Part shown: positions 1-10,501 of the stretch, one piece after another
How the letters are laid out: each line of letters opens with the position of its first letter
Position numbering within the stretch: position 1 is the stretch's first letter
From: Sphingobium soli
GTDB lineage: Bacteria > Pseudomonadota > Alphaproteobacteria > Sphingomonadales > Sphingomonadaceae
Length of the DNA stretch: 64,000 nt
Direction: 5' to 3'
Assembly (NCBI RefSeq): GCF_020782245.1
Contig: NZ_JAJGNP010000006.1
Location: 1-64,000 of the forward strand
Translations under genes and position numbers: made by a program
The notes under the pieces: generated by a model
The model's database searches: none
The model's input: only the letters and a program-made list of their open reading frames with translations
What the model was told of the DNA's origin: nothing

Positions 1-77
1 TGGCGCACCCGGAACGATTCGAACGTCCGACCCTCAGATTCGTAGTCTGATGCTCTATCCAGCTGAGCTACGGGTGC
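1..77 (-). tRNA. tRNA-Arg (anticodon ACG), copy 1
   Basis: The reverse complement folds as a full cloverleaf: acceptor stem GCACCCG/CGGGTGC, discriminator G, and an encoded CCA at the very window edge. The anticodon arm is TCAGA-CTACGAA-TCTGA, giving ACG, the inosine-modified Arg anticodon that reads CGN. It is identical to the next copy at 122-198 and lies 44 bp downstream of it, so the two are probably one transcript. Confidence 0.97.
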
Positions 78-121
78 CGATTTCCGGCAGCCGGCTGAAA
101 GCCGCACTGCCTGTTTCCAAA

Positions 122-198
122 TGGCGCACCCGGAACGATTCGAACGTCCGACCCTCAGATTCGTAGTCTGATGCTCTATCCAGCTGAGCTACGGGTGC
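122..198 (-). tRNA. tRNA-Arg (anticodon ACG), copy 2
   Basis: This 77-nt cloverleaf is identical base for base to the copy at 1-77, including the encoded CCA. It is the promoter-proximal copy, with a good sigma70-like promoter just upstream at 211-239. Recent tandem duplication or gene conversion would explain the identity. Confidence 0.97.
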
Positions 199-210
199 GT
201 TGGAGAGGCG

Positions 211-239
211 CAGATAGAAGCGCCCGGCCGATTGGGCAA
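211..239 (-). promoter_or_regulatory. Sigma70-like promoter for the tRNA-Arg pair
   Basis: On the minus strand, -35 TTGCCC (234-239) and -10 TATCTG (211-216) are separated by 17 bp. A start about 7 nt past the -10 would leave a leader of only about 6 nt before the mature tRNA 5' end at 198, as expected for a tRNA promoter. Confidence 0.5.
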
Positions 240-337
240 GCCTTTTTTACACTTTTCCTTCCGCTCGATCCGCCTGCGCGGGCATGGGGCAACCTTTGCG
301 TCCGTCCGCCGTTCAAGCCGCAGGAAAGGAGGCCATC

Positions 338-850
338 ATGAGCTTCACCATGAATGACCTGGCGCTGTTGTTGATCGCCCTGATCGTTGGCTGGTTACTC
401 GGGCTGATGATGAGCGGGCGCGGCAAATATAAGCGACTCTGGCGCGACGAGCAGATCGCGCATCGCACCGTTTTGAAGGAGCGGGACGGCGCGATCCGGG
501 AGCGCGATGCCCGCATAGAGGCAGCCAATGCGCGCATCGCCGAGCTGGAACAGCATAGCGGGCCGATCGGCCCGGGCACGGCTACTGCTGTTGGCGGCGC
601 GGTCCATGGTCGGGATGACCTCAGCCGGATCACGGGTCTGGCGCAGGCGCAGGAAGTTGCGTTGAACGAAGCCGGCTATCACCGCTACGGCCAGATCGCC
701 GGATTGAACGCGGAACAGGAAGCCACGCTGGAAGCACGTCTGGGATTGAAGCCCGGCACCATCGAGCACGAAGACTGGCGCGGTCAGGCACGGTCGCTTG
801 AACGCGGCGACAAGCCGGGCCTGCTGGGTCGCCTTACCGGATCAGCGTAA
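338..850 (+). CDS. Membrane-anchored protein with HHH-like C-terminal domain
   Basis: This 170-residue protein has one N-terminal transmembrane helix (about residues 7-27, LALLLIALIVGWLLGLMM). A charged, probably coiled-coil stretch follows (about 30-75, repeated RERDA/EAANARIAELE). The C-terminal domain (about 95-160) runs RITGLAQAQEVALNEAGYH...QIAGLNAEQEATLEARLGL. It resembles the helix-hairpin-helix-like domain called 'flap endonuclease-1-like 5' DNA nuclease' in many alphaproteobacterial membrane proteins; no nuclease active site is visible, so that label is doubtful. I chose the ATG at 338 because AGGAAAGGAGG lies 5 nt upstream; an in-frame start at 284 lacks a ribosome site. It converges with ppdK and shares its terminator. 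Confidence 0.8.
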   Translation: MSFTMNDLALLLIALIVGWLLGLMMSGRGKYKRLWRDEQIAHRTVLKERDGAIRERDARIEAANARIAELEQHSGPIGPGTATAVGGAVHGRDDLSRITGLAQAQEVALNEAGYHRYGQIAGLNAEQEATLEARLGLKPGTIEHEDWRGQARSLERGDKPGLLGRLTGSA

Positions 851-880
851 GCCGCCTCAAACCCATGTGATCACGAGAAA

Positions 881-910
881 GGGCGGGAGCATTCACTCCC
901 GCCCTTTTTT
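881..910. terminator. Bidirectional rho-independent terminator
   Basis: Perfect 9-bp GC-rich stem GGGCGGGAG/CTCCCGCCC (881-889, 896-904) with a 6-nt loop and six T on the right. An A run on the left makes it usable from the minus strand as well. It sits between the convergent HHH-like gene and ppdK. Confidence 0.88.
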
Positions 911-911
911 G

Positions 912-3608
<2,697 letters not shown>

Positions 3609-3747
3609 GTTCCGGCTCTCCCTGCACTGATTGCCGAGTTTTGTGCGTTGCAATAATATTACCGCAATTAGCGGCTCAATGCGTGGCAGGATAGGAATAT
3701 CCCACCCGCCTCATCAAAATTCTTGTCACCTTTGCAAGCTTCTTGCT

Positions 3748-6066
3748 TCAACCCGCAATCTTCGAAAAGTCGGCGACATTGTGCACTGCGTCACGAACCC
3801 TTGCCAGCAGGGCAAGGCGACTCGCGCGCTTGTCCGGATCGGGATCGTTGACGGTCACGCTGTCGAAAAAGGCGTCGATTGGCGCGCGCAGCGTCGCGAG
3901 CGCCGTCATTGCATCCTCGAACCGCTCCTCTGCTACGGCCTGGGCGGCGCGAGGTTCGGCGGCATCGAGCGCGGTAATGAGATCGGCTTCAGCGGGCTCG
4001 TGGGTGTAGGAAAGCGCATCCGCCGCATCGTCACCCCGGACCTGATCCGGGGTCCCGCTACCTTCCGCGTCGTCAAAGAAGCGGGACCCCGGCTCAAGGC
4101 CGGGGTGACGGGCGGAGGAAAGGTCGGGCGCATCCTTCTTGAGGATGTTCGCCGCGCGCTTGTAGCCCGCAAGCAAATTCGCGCCATCGTCGGTCGCAAC
4201 GAAGGACTGGAGCGCCTTCACGCGAGCGAGCAAACGGACGAGATCGTCCTCCCCGCCGAGCGCGAACACCGCGTCGATCAGGTCGTGGCGGACCCCCGCT
4301 TCCTTCTGCTGGACCTTCAGGCGGTCGGCGAAGAAGTCGAGGAGCGCAAGGCCATTGCCTCGAAGGAGAATGCCATTCACGGCAGCCAAGTCACCTTCGC
4401 CGCCTGCTTTCAACCAGTCACGAAAATTATCCTCGAACACAAAACGCTGAGTGAAATCTCCCTCATTGCCGCGACTTACATAAATGATGAGATCAAGCAG
4501 ACGAAGACGCAGATCATTTTTTATGACCAACTGAATAATACCCAATGCCGCCCGTCGGAGAGCAAAGGGATCTTTTGAACCGGTCGGTTTCTCATCAATT
4601 CCGAAAAACGATGTAATCGTATCCAGCTTATCCGCCAAACTCACTGCCACCGTAACCGGCGCAGTCGGCACATCGTCGCCCTGCCCGACCGGCTTGTAAT
4701 GGTCGCGGATGGCGTCGGCGACGGCGTCCGGCAAGTCCTCGGCGCGGGCATAGTAGCCGCCCATGACGCCCTGCAGTTCGGGAAACTCGCCGACCATTTC
4801 GGTGACAAGGTCGGCCTTGCACAGGCGCGCCGCCTGTTCGGCTAGAGTGGCGAGTTCCGCCCCGCAGTGCTCCTGCAAAGGCAGGAGCCCAGAGTTAGGT
4901 TGCGCTTCGTCACCCTGGGCTCCGGCTTTCGCCGGAGCACTAGCGCCGACGATCCCCTCCTCCACCAACCAACGGGCGAGTTTCGCGACGCGCTCGACCT
5001 TGTCGGCGACGGTGCCGAGTTTCTCGTGGAAGGTGATGCGCTCCAGCTTCTTCGCATGATCCGCGAGGCTGGTCTTGCGGTCCTGCTCCCAGAAGAAGCG
5101 GGCGTCGGAGAGTCGCGCGGCCAGCACCTTGCGGTTGCCCGCGATGATCGCCGCGCCGCCGTCCTTCGCCTCGATATTGGCGGTGCAGATGAAGGCCGGG
5201 GCCAGATTCCCGTCCGTATCCCGCAGGACAAAATATTTCTGATTGATGCGCAGGGTCAGCTGGATGACTTCGGGCGGCACCTCCAGGAAGGCCGGGTCGA
5301 AATCGCCGAGCAACGGCACCGGCCATTCGGTGAGGCCCGCATTCTCCGCGACCAGCCCCTTGTCCTCTATCACGCTATAGCCGTGCGCGGCGGCGGCCTC
5401 GTCGGCTTTCGCCGCGATGATCGCCTGTCGTTCCTGGTGGCTGGCGATCACGTGACAGGCGCGCAGCTTCTCCAAATAATCATGCGCGCCGCCGATGGTG
5501 ATTTCGCCGGGATGATGGAAACGGTGGCCGAGCGTCGCATAGCCCGATCGCAGCCCTTCCATCTCGATATCGACCAGCTGCTCGCCCAATATCGTGACAA
5601 TGCCCTTCAATGGCCGCACCCAGCGCAGGCTTTCGGTCGTTTGGCTCGCAGCGCCCCAGCGCATCGACTTGGGCCAGGGGAAGGCGCGGATCACCGCCGG
5701 GACCGCTTGCGCCAGCACGTCGGCGGCGGCGCGGCCGGGCTTGTTCACGACAGCGAACCACACGCCGTCACGCTCTTCCAGCTGGTCCTGGGTCAGGCCG
5801 GTCTTGCGCAGGAAACCGTCGAGCGCCTGCGCCGGCGCGCTGGTGCGCGGGCCTTTAAACTCTTCGCTGACAGCCGCCGTTTCCAGCGGCAGGTCGCGCG
5901 CGATCAGGGCGAGGCGGCGAGGAGTCACGAAACTGTCGATCGCGGACGGCTTCAGCCCGGCCTTGGCCAGTTCGTCCGCAAACAACCGCGCCAGATCGTC
6001 CGATGCCTTCACTTGCATGCGCGCGGGAATTTCCTCGCAGCGCAGTTCGAGGAGGAAGTCAGTCAT
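3748..6066 (-). CDS. glyS: Glycyl-tRNA synthetase beta subunit, with two repeat insertions
   Basis: Beta subunit of the heterotetrameric bacterial glycyl-tRNA synthetase, which binds and recognises tRNA-Gly. The N-terminus LLELRCEEIPARM is characteristic. The middle carries NQKYFVLRD and ARFFWEQDRKTSLADH, and the C-terminal part ends with the anticodon-binding region (FFDSVTVNDPDPDKRASRLALL). At 772 residues it exceeds the roughly 690 of E. coli. Two low-homology stretches at about residues 376-400 (SAPAKAGAQGDEAQ) and 653-679 (HPGLEPGSRFFDDAEGSGT) coincide exactly with palindromic DNA repeats at 4867-4940 and 4030-4109, so part of the excess is repeat-derived. The frame is open throughout, so the protein is probably functional. 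It lies downstream of glyQ, as in many bacteria, across a gap holding a third repeat. Confidence 0.97.
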   Translation of the reverse strand: MTDFLLELRCEEIPARMQVKASDDLARLFADELAKAGLKPSAIDSFVTPRRLALIARDLPLETAAVSEEFKGPRTSAPAQALDGFLRKTGLTQDQLEERDGVWFAVVNKPGRAAADVLAQAVPAVIRAFPWPKSMRWGAASQTTESLRWVRPLKGIVTILGEQLVDIEMEGLRSGYATLGHRFHHPGEITIGGAHDYLEKLRACHVIASHQERQAIIAAKADEAAAAHGYSVIEDKGLVAENAGLTEWPVPLLGDFDPAFLEVPPEVIQLTLRINQKYFVLRDTDGNLAPAFICTANIEAKDGGAAIIAGNRKVLAARLSDARFFWEQDRKTSLADHAKKLERITFHEKLGTVADKVERVAKLARWLVEEGIVGASAPAKAGAQGDEAQPNSGLLPLQEHCGAELATLAEQAARLCKADLVTEMVGEFPELQGVMGGYYARAEDLPDAVADAIRDHYKPVGQGDDVPTAPVTVAVSLADKLDTITSFFGIDEKPTGSKDPFALRRAALGIIQLVIKNDLRLRLLDLIIYVSRGNEGDFTQRFVFEDNFRDWLKAGGEGDLAAVNGILLRGNGLALLDFFADRLKVQQKEAGVRHDLIDAVFALGGEDDLVRLLARVKALQSFVATDDGANLLAGYKRAANILKKDAPDLSSARHPGLEPGSRFFDDAEGSGTPDQVRGDDAADALSYTHEPAEADLITALDAAEPRAAQAVAEERFEDAMTALATLRAPIDAFFDSVTVNDPDPDKRASRLALLARVRDAVHNVADFSKIAG
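4030..4109. repeat. Palindromic repeat inserted in glyS (family A)
   Basis: An 80-bp element with two near-identical inverted arms of 29 nt (4030-4058 and 4081-4109). Both arms begin gtcaccccgg and end ccggggtcccgc when read inward; they differ only in the 7-nt centre. Each arm is itself a small hairpin (ccccgg/ccgggg). It lies entirely inside the glyS frame and encodes a Gly/Pro-rich peptide. It looks like the dispersed 'HPGLEPGSR...PDQVRGDD'-type element of sphingomonads. Confidence 0.9.
4867..4940. repeat. Palindromic repeat inserted in glyS (family B)
   Basis: A 74-bp element with two 25-nt inverted arms (4867-4891 and 4916-4940). Both read gtgctcc..gc.aa.gc.ggagccca from the outside in, and each is a hairpin (gctcc/ggagc). 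It differs in sequence from the element at 4030-4109. It remains in frame, giving the peptide SAPAKAGAQGDEAQPNSG. Confidence 0.88.
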
Positions 6067-6088
6067 TGGACATTTCCATCACATCGGT

Positions 6089-6190
6089 CCGTTCGGTTCG
6101 AGCCGGTTCAAGCACAATCGACAACCCAAGGGTCGAAAAGCGTTCTCGACGACGCATCTCGACAAGCTCGATGCTGCTCGAACCGAACGG
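6089..6190. repeat. Palindromic intergenic repeat between glyQ and glyS
   Basis: Perfect 15-bp terminal inverted repeats, ccgttcggttcgagc (6089-6103) and gctcgaaccgaacgg (6176-6190), enclose about 72 bp with internal ctcgacaagctcga motifs. It resembles the common sphingomonad REP-like element and fills most of the glyQ-glyS gap, where it would be transcribed as a long hairpin. Confidence 0.85.
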
Positions 6191-6213
6191 GCGGGGTTCA
6201 GGGCTGAACACCA

Positions 6214-7086
6214 TCACGCCGCCCACCCATTATGCTTCATCCAGGCTTCGCAGCTGCCGCGGGCCATGTCGCGCACCTGCCCCATATAGCTGGCGCGTTC
6301 CTGAACCGAGATCACGCCGCGCGCCTGCAACAGGTTGAAGGTGTGGCTGGCCTTGATCGCCTGTTCAAAGGCTGCGAGCGGCACGCCCCTGTCGATGCAC
6401 TGGTCATATTCGGCGCGGCAATCCTTGAACCAGCGCAGCAGCTTGTCCGTGTCGGCGACCTCGAAATTCCATTTCGACATCTGCCGCTCATTTTCCAGGA
6501 ACACGTCGCCATAGGTGACGCCGGCATCGTTGAATTTCAGGTCGTAAACGCTGTCCACCCCCTGAATATACATGGCAAGCCGCTCAAGACCGTAGGTCAG
6601 TTCGCCCGCGACCGGCTTGCAGTCAAAGCCGCCCATCTGCTGGAAATAGGTGAACTGCGTCACCTCCATGCCGTCGCACCAGACCTCCCAGCCCAGGCCC
6701 CAGGCGCCCAGCGTCGGACTTTCCCAGTCATCCTCGACAAAGCGGATGTCGTGAACCAGCGGGTCAATGCCGATTTCCACCAGCGACCCCAGATACAGCT
6801 CCTGCAAATTTGCGGGGCTGGGCTTCATGATCACCTGATATTGGTAATAATGCTGGAGCCGGTTGGGATTTTCGCCGTAGCGACCATCGGTCGGTCGGCG
6901 GCTGGGCTGCACATAGGCTGCGTTCCAAGCGTCCGGTCCCAGGCTGCGCAGCGTGGTGGCCGGGTGGAATGTGCCCGCGCCCACTTCCATGTCATAAGGT
7001 TGCAGGATGACGCAGCCCTGCTTCCCCCAATAGGCGTGGAGGGTCAGGATCAGGTCCTGGAAGGAAAGCGCCTTACTCGTCGCCAC
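6214..7086 (-). CDS. glyQ: Glycyl-tRNA synthetase alpha subunit
   Basis: Catalytic alpha subunit (class II) that activates glycine and, with GlyS, charges tRNA-Gly. Typical sequence runs from [18 protein letters not shown] and [16 protein letters not shown] through [38 protein letters not shown] and [12 protein letters not shown] chose the GTG at 7086, giving 290 residues and the N-terminus [12 protein letters not shown]. It has AAGGA 6 nt upstream and matches the family N-terminus; longer in-frame starts overlap the upstream divergent region. It is first in the glyQ-glyS unit, with a 147-bp gap to glyS holding a palindromic repeat. Confidence 0.97.
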   Translation of the reverse strand: MATSKALSFQDLILTLHAYWGKQGCVILQPYDMEVGAGTFHPATTLRSLGPDAWNAAYVQPSRRPTDGRYGENPNRLQHYYQYQVIMKPSPANLQELYLGSLVEIGIDPLVHDIRFVEDDWESPTLGAWGLGWEVWCDGMEVTQFTYFQQMGGFDCKPVAGELTYGLERLAMYIQGVDSVYDLKFNDAGVTYGDVFLENERQMSKWNFEVADTDKLLRWFKDCRAEYDQCIDRGVPLAAFEQAIKASHTFNLLQARGVISVQERASYMGQVRDMARGSCEAWMKHNGWAA

Positions 7087-7214
7087 CGATGGTCCTTTTC
7101 GCTCGAAACTTGGCCTCGCGCCTTGGCGCATGGCAGGAAAAGGGTCAAGGGGAAGCGGCCGCAAACAGGGTTAAGGGCCTTGCCCTGCGCGCCTGCGCTG
7201 CGCATGGATGGAAC

Positions 7215-8108
7215 ATGACGATTTTTTCCACCTTGCTGCGCGTCGCAGCCGCCGCGATGCTGCTGGTCGGCGGAAACGCGCAGGCCCGTTCCGATACTGT
7301 CGCCACCCCTGCCCTCTGGCGCGTCAGCGATGCGGACACCACCATTTATTTGTTCGGCACCGTCCATGTCATGAAGCCGGACGTCGTCTGGTTCGATGGC
7401 AAGGTGAGGCGCGCCTTCGACGCATCGGACGAGCTGGTGCTGGAGATTATCGAACCGGACGATCCCCGTGCTCTGGGCACGACCATGGCCGGCATGGCGC
7501 TGGCCAAGGACGGGGTGAAGCTGTCCGATCGCCTGTCGCCGCCCGCCCGCACCGCCTATCAGGCCGCGATGGAGGCCAATGGCCTGCCTTGGCAGAGCTT
7601 TGAATTGTTCAACCCCTGGATGCCCGGCATGGCGCTGTCGGTCGCTCCCCTCGCCCGCGCAGGGTTTCGCACCGATCTTGGCGCGGAAAAGATCCTGCGC
7701 GCGGCCGCCACCGACGCAGGGAAGAGCGTCGACGCCCTCGAAACCATCGAGCAGCAGATCGGCTTCTTTGCCGGGCTGCCCATGGATCAGCAGATCAGCT
7801 TTCTCAACGCCACGGTCGATGGCCTGCCCGATCTAGACAAGAGTTTCGACTCTCTGCTGCGGCACTGGAAGGCTGGAGAGCCTGAACAACTGGCGCGGGA
7901 GATGAATGAGTCGCTGGAGGCCACGCCGGAATTGGCCCGCGTGCTGCTTACCAATCGCAACGCGACCTGGGCCCAATGGATCAAGACCCGTCTGGACCGC
8001 CCCGGCACCGTCTTCGTCGCGGTAGGCGCGGGCCACCTGGCCGGCAAGGGCAGCGTACAGGAGCAACTGGGCGCGCTCGACATCAAGGTCAGCCGGGTGA
8101 AGGATTGA
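7215..8108 (+). CDS. TraB/GumN family protein, copy 1
   Basis: This 297-residue exported protein has a signal peptide (about residues 1-24, cleavage near GGNAQA). The family marker motifs are both present: an early GTVHVMKP (about 52-59) and a late GAGHLAGKGSVQEQL, the conserved GxxH/GxGH histidines that suggest a metal-dependent hydrolase-like fold. TraB/GumN (ChaN-like/TIKI) proteins are of mostly unknown function; eukaryotic TIKI members are metalloproteases. The ATG at 7215 has only a weak GGA upstream. It is followed after 4 bp by a paralogue, so the two are co-transcribed. Confidence 0.88.
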   Translation: MTIFSTLLRVAAAAMLLVGGNAQARSDTVATPALWRVSDADTTIYLFGTVHVMKPDVVWFDGKVRRAFDASDELVLEIIEPDDPRALGTTMAGMALAKDGVKLSDRLSPPARTAYQAAMEANGLPWQSFELFNPWMPGMALSVAPLARAGFRTDLGAEKILRAAATDAGKSVDALETIEQQIGFFAGLPMDQQISFLNATVDGLPDLDKSFDSLLRHWKAGEPEQLAREMNESLEATPELARVLLTNRNATWAQWIKTRLDRPGTVFVAVGAGHLAGKGSVQEQLGALDIKVSRVKD

Positions 8109-8112
8109 CAGC

Positions 8113-9000
8113 ATGACCAGCCTTATTCTCCGGTTCCTCGCGCTCTGTTCGCTGACGCTGGCCGTCGCTTGTGACAAGGCGCCGCCTTCCCCCACGCAAG
8201 AGCAGGGCGGACCGGCGTTGTGGCAGGTGGAGCGCGGCGCGCTCAAAGGCTGGCTGTTTGGCACCATCCACGTCTTGCCAAAGGGCGTTGCCTGGGACAC
8301 GCCGCCGATCCGCGAAGCCATGGCGAAGGCGGACCGGCTGGTGCTGGAAGCAGCCGACCTCCAAGATGAGCAAAAGACGCTCGGCATTTTCGAAGATATG
8401 GGCCGCAGCCCGAACCTCCCGCCGTTGGAGCAGCGCGTTCCTGCGAAGGAAAGGTCGGCGCTGCTCAAGGCGATCAGCGATGGCGGCACATCCTCCCAAC
8501 TCCTGTCGGGATATGAAAGCTGGGCCGCTGCCATGCTGCTGTCCGCCGCCAGCCAGCAGGCGCTCCACGTCAGTCAGGATAATGGCGTCGAACCCGCGCT
8601 GATCGCCGCCTTCAAAACGGCCGGGAAGCCAATCAGCGGACTGGAAACCGTCGAACGCCAGTTCCGCGCGTTCGACACGCTGCTCCCGGAGGCACAATCG
8701 AAATTGCTGGTGCAGACCGTGCACGAGGCCAAGGGCATGAAGGCGCTCTACGATCGCATCCTGACCGCCTGGCTGAAGGGCGATATGGAAGCGATCGCGA
8801 AAGAGGACCAGATCGGCGAACAGCCCGACCCGGTTGTCGAGGAAGCGATATTGACCGCGCGCAACCGGGACTGGGCCGAAGCCATAGAGCCGATGACCGG
8901 TCGCCCCTTGATAGCGGTGGGCGCGGGCCACCTGACCGGCAAGGACAATCTGATCGAGCTGCTGAAGGACCGAGGGTTCACGGTGACGCGGGTTCAGTAG
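8113..9000 (+). CDS. TraB/GumN family lipoprotein, copy 2
   Basis: A 295-residue paralogue of the preceding gene, with the same motifs GTIHVLPKG and VGAGHLTGKDNLIELL. The N-terminus is a lipoprotein signal (LALCSLTLAVAC, lipobox LAVAC with Cys at about residue 20), so this copy should be lipid-anchored while copy 1 appears to be released or periplasmic. The start is 4 bp after the stop of copy 1. Function unknown; the pair may have different locations but the same chemistry. Confidence 0.88.
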   Translation: MTSLILRFLALCSLTLAVACDKAPPSPTQEQGGPALWQVERGALKGWLFGTIHVLPKGVAWDTPPIREAMAKADRLVLEAADLQDEQKTLGIFEDMGRSPNLPPLEQRVPAKERSALLKAISDGGTSSQLLSGYESWAAAMLLSAASQQALHVSQDNGVEPALIAAFKTAGKPISGLETVERQFRAFDTLLPEAQSKLLVQTVHEAKGMKALYDRILTAWLKGDMEAIAKEDQIGEQPDPVVEEAILTARNRDWAEAIEPMTGRPLIAVGAGHLTGKDNLIELLKDRGFTVTRVQ

Positions 9001-9074
9001 AAGCGGAATCACAACTGCCCGCTGCTGTCACTTTCGCTGTCGGCCTGCTTTGCCATCTCGGCGACGTCCTATGC

Positions 9075-9102
9075 TTGCCTTTTGCCCATTTTCTGCTAAT
9101 GG
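9075..9102 (+). promoter_or_regulatory. Possible promoter of rplY
   Basis: TTGCCT (9075-9080) and TAATGG (9097-9102) are spaced 16 bp, about 65 nt before the expected leader of rplY. No terminator separates it from the TraB genes, so rplY could also be reached by readthrough. Confidence 0.35.
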
Positions 9103-9174
9103 CGCGCCTTCCCGCGATGGTCATCCCTGGAGGCGTGGCGGGAATTTGTGCAATCAAGCTTTTGGAGACACGCA

Positions 9175-9801
9175 ATGAGCGAGCAGCTTACGCTGTCGGC
9201 CGAGGCACGCGATCGGGCAGGCAAGGGAGCCTCCCGCGCTCTCCGCCGTGAGGGCCGCGTACCCGCCGTCATCTATGGTAACAATGAAGAACCCCAGTCC
9301 ATCCATGTCGAGGAAAAGCTGCTGAGCAAGCTGCTCGGCACCGGGCACTTCTTCAATTCGGTCGTCATGGTCGAGGTGAACGGCAAGGCCGTGCGCACCC
9401 TGCCCAAGGATGTCGCTTTCCATCCCGTGACCGACCGTCCGCTGCACGCCGACTTCCTGCGCGTTTCGGAACATGCCACCGTCAACGTCAATGTGCCGGT
9501 GCGCTTCGAAAATGAAGACGCGGCGCCGGGCCTCAAGAAGGGCGGCGTGCTCAATGTCGTTCGTCATGACGTCGAACTGATCGTCGATGCCGCCAACATC
9601 CCCGAAGACGTCGTCGTCGATCTCAAGGGCTTTGAAGTGGGCGATTCGATCCATATCAGCGCAGTGACGCTGCCCAAGGGCGCGAAGACCGCGATCGACG
9701 ATCGCGATTTCACCATCGCCACCATCGTCGCGCCGTCCGCGCTCAAGAGCTCGGAAGGCGACACGACCAAGGAAGACGAAGGCGAAGCAGAGGCCGAATA
9801 A
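9175..9801 (+). CDS. rplY: 50S ribosomal protein L25/general stress protein Ctc
   Basis: Binds 5S rRNA in the large ribosomal subunit. This is the long Ctc-type form: an N-terminal L25 domain ([29 protein letters not shown]) plus a C-terminal beta domain (about 100-190), followed by an acidic tail ([15 protein letters not shown]). The length of 208 residues fits Ctc-type L25. I chose ATG 9175, which has GGAG about 8 nt upstream, over an earlier in-frame start at 9148. The rplY-pth pairing is common in bacteria. Confidence 0.96.
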   Translation: MSEQLTLSAEARDRAGKGASRALRREGRVPAVIYGNNEEPQSIHVEEKLLSKLLGTGHFFNSVVMVEVNGKAVRTLPKDVAFHPVTDRPLHADFLRVSEHATVNVNVPVRFENEDAAPGLKKGGVLNVVRHDVELIVDAANIPEDVVVDLKGFEVGDSIHISAVTLPKGAKTAIDDRDFTIATIVAPSALKSSEGDTTKEDEGEAEAE

Positions 9802-9833
9802 GGCTTTTGCCGGCCTTTCGGCTGGAAAAGATC

Positions 9834-9867
9834 ATCCCGCCCGCCTACCCGGCGGGCGGGATTTTTT
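9834..9867 (+). terminator. Terminator between rplY and pth
   Basis: A 12-bp stem ATCCCGCCCGCC/GGCGGGCGGGAT (9834-9845, 9851-9862) with a 5-nt loop is followed by a T run (9862-9867). It ends 15 nt before the pth start, so pth expression may depend on partial readthrough or on a promoter overlapping the hairpin. Confidence 0.85.
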
Positions 9868-9882
9868 ATGGGAGCGCGGGAT

Positions 9883-10449
9883 ATGCAGATATGGGCCGGC
9901 CTCGGCAATCCGGGCACGCAATATGCGATGCACCGGCATAATGTCGGCTTCATGGCCATCGACCTGATCGCCGACATGCGTCGCTTTTCCGCGCCGAAAA
10001 AGCAGTTTCAAGGCTGGGTGCAAGAAGGCCGGATCGGCAATGACAAGATCCTGCTGCTGAAGCCCGCGACTTTCATGAACGAAAGCGGGCGGTCGATTGG
10101 CGAAGCGATGCGCTTCTACAAGTTGACGCCCCAGGATGTGACCGTCTTTCACGATGAACTGGATCTGGTGCCGATGAAGGTGAAGGTGAAGCGCGGCGGT
10201 GGCAATGCCGGGCATAATGGCCTGCGCTCAACCGACGCACATATCGGCAATGATTTCCGCCGCGTGCGGATCGGCATCGGCCATCCCGGACACAAGGACA
10301 AGGTGCATGGCTATGTGCTGGGCAATTACGCCAAGAGCGAGATGGACGCGCTGGCCGACATGTTGGGCGCGATTGGCGCGGAAGCGCCCTGGCTCGCCGC
10401 CGGCGACGACGCGCGTTTCATGAACGAAGTCGCATTGCGCCAGGCATGA
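9883..10449 (+). CDS. pth: Peptidyl-tRNA hydrolase
   Basis: Hydrolyses peptidyl-tRNA released prematurely from ribosomes, recycling tRNA. The family signature WAGLGNPGTQYAMHRHNVGFM carries the catalytic His (RHN). KPATFMNESG, FHDELDL (catalytic Asp) and GGGNAGHNGLRS are all present. ATG 9883 is preceded by GGGAG at about 8 nt and gives the usual start just before the GLGNPG loop; the ATG at 9868 overlaps the terminator T run. 188 residues is a normal length. Confidence 0.97.
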   Translation: MQIWAGLGNPGTQYAMHRHNVGFMAIDLIADMRRFSAPKKQFQGWVQEGRIGNDKILLLKPATFMNESGRSIGEAMRFYKLTPQDVTVFHDELDLVPMKVKVKRGGGNAGHNGLRSTDAHIGNDFRRVRIGIGHPGHKDKVHGYVLGNYAKSEMDALADMLGAIGAEAPWLAAGDDARFMNEVALRQA

Positions 10450-10480
10450 AAACAGCGCCCAGTCGCCCGGGCGCTGTTTT
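10449..10480. terminator. Bidirectional terminator after pth and the RTX gene
   Basis: A 12-bp perfect stem AAAACAGCGCCC/GGGCGCTGTTTT (10449-10460, 10469-10480) has an A run on one side and a T run on the other. It serves the convergent pth and RTX peptidase genes. Confidence 0.9.
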
Positions 10481-10501
10481 GTTGCTGTAAATTGTCTCGG
10501 C

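Noticed and set aside
284..337. Earlier start for the HHH-like membrane protein
   Set aside because: No ribosome site at 284, while AGGAAAGGAGG stands exactly before the ATG at 338.
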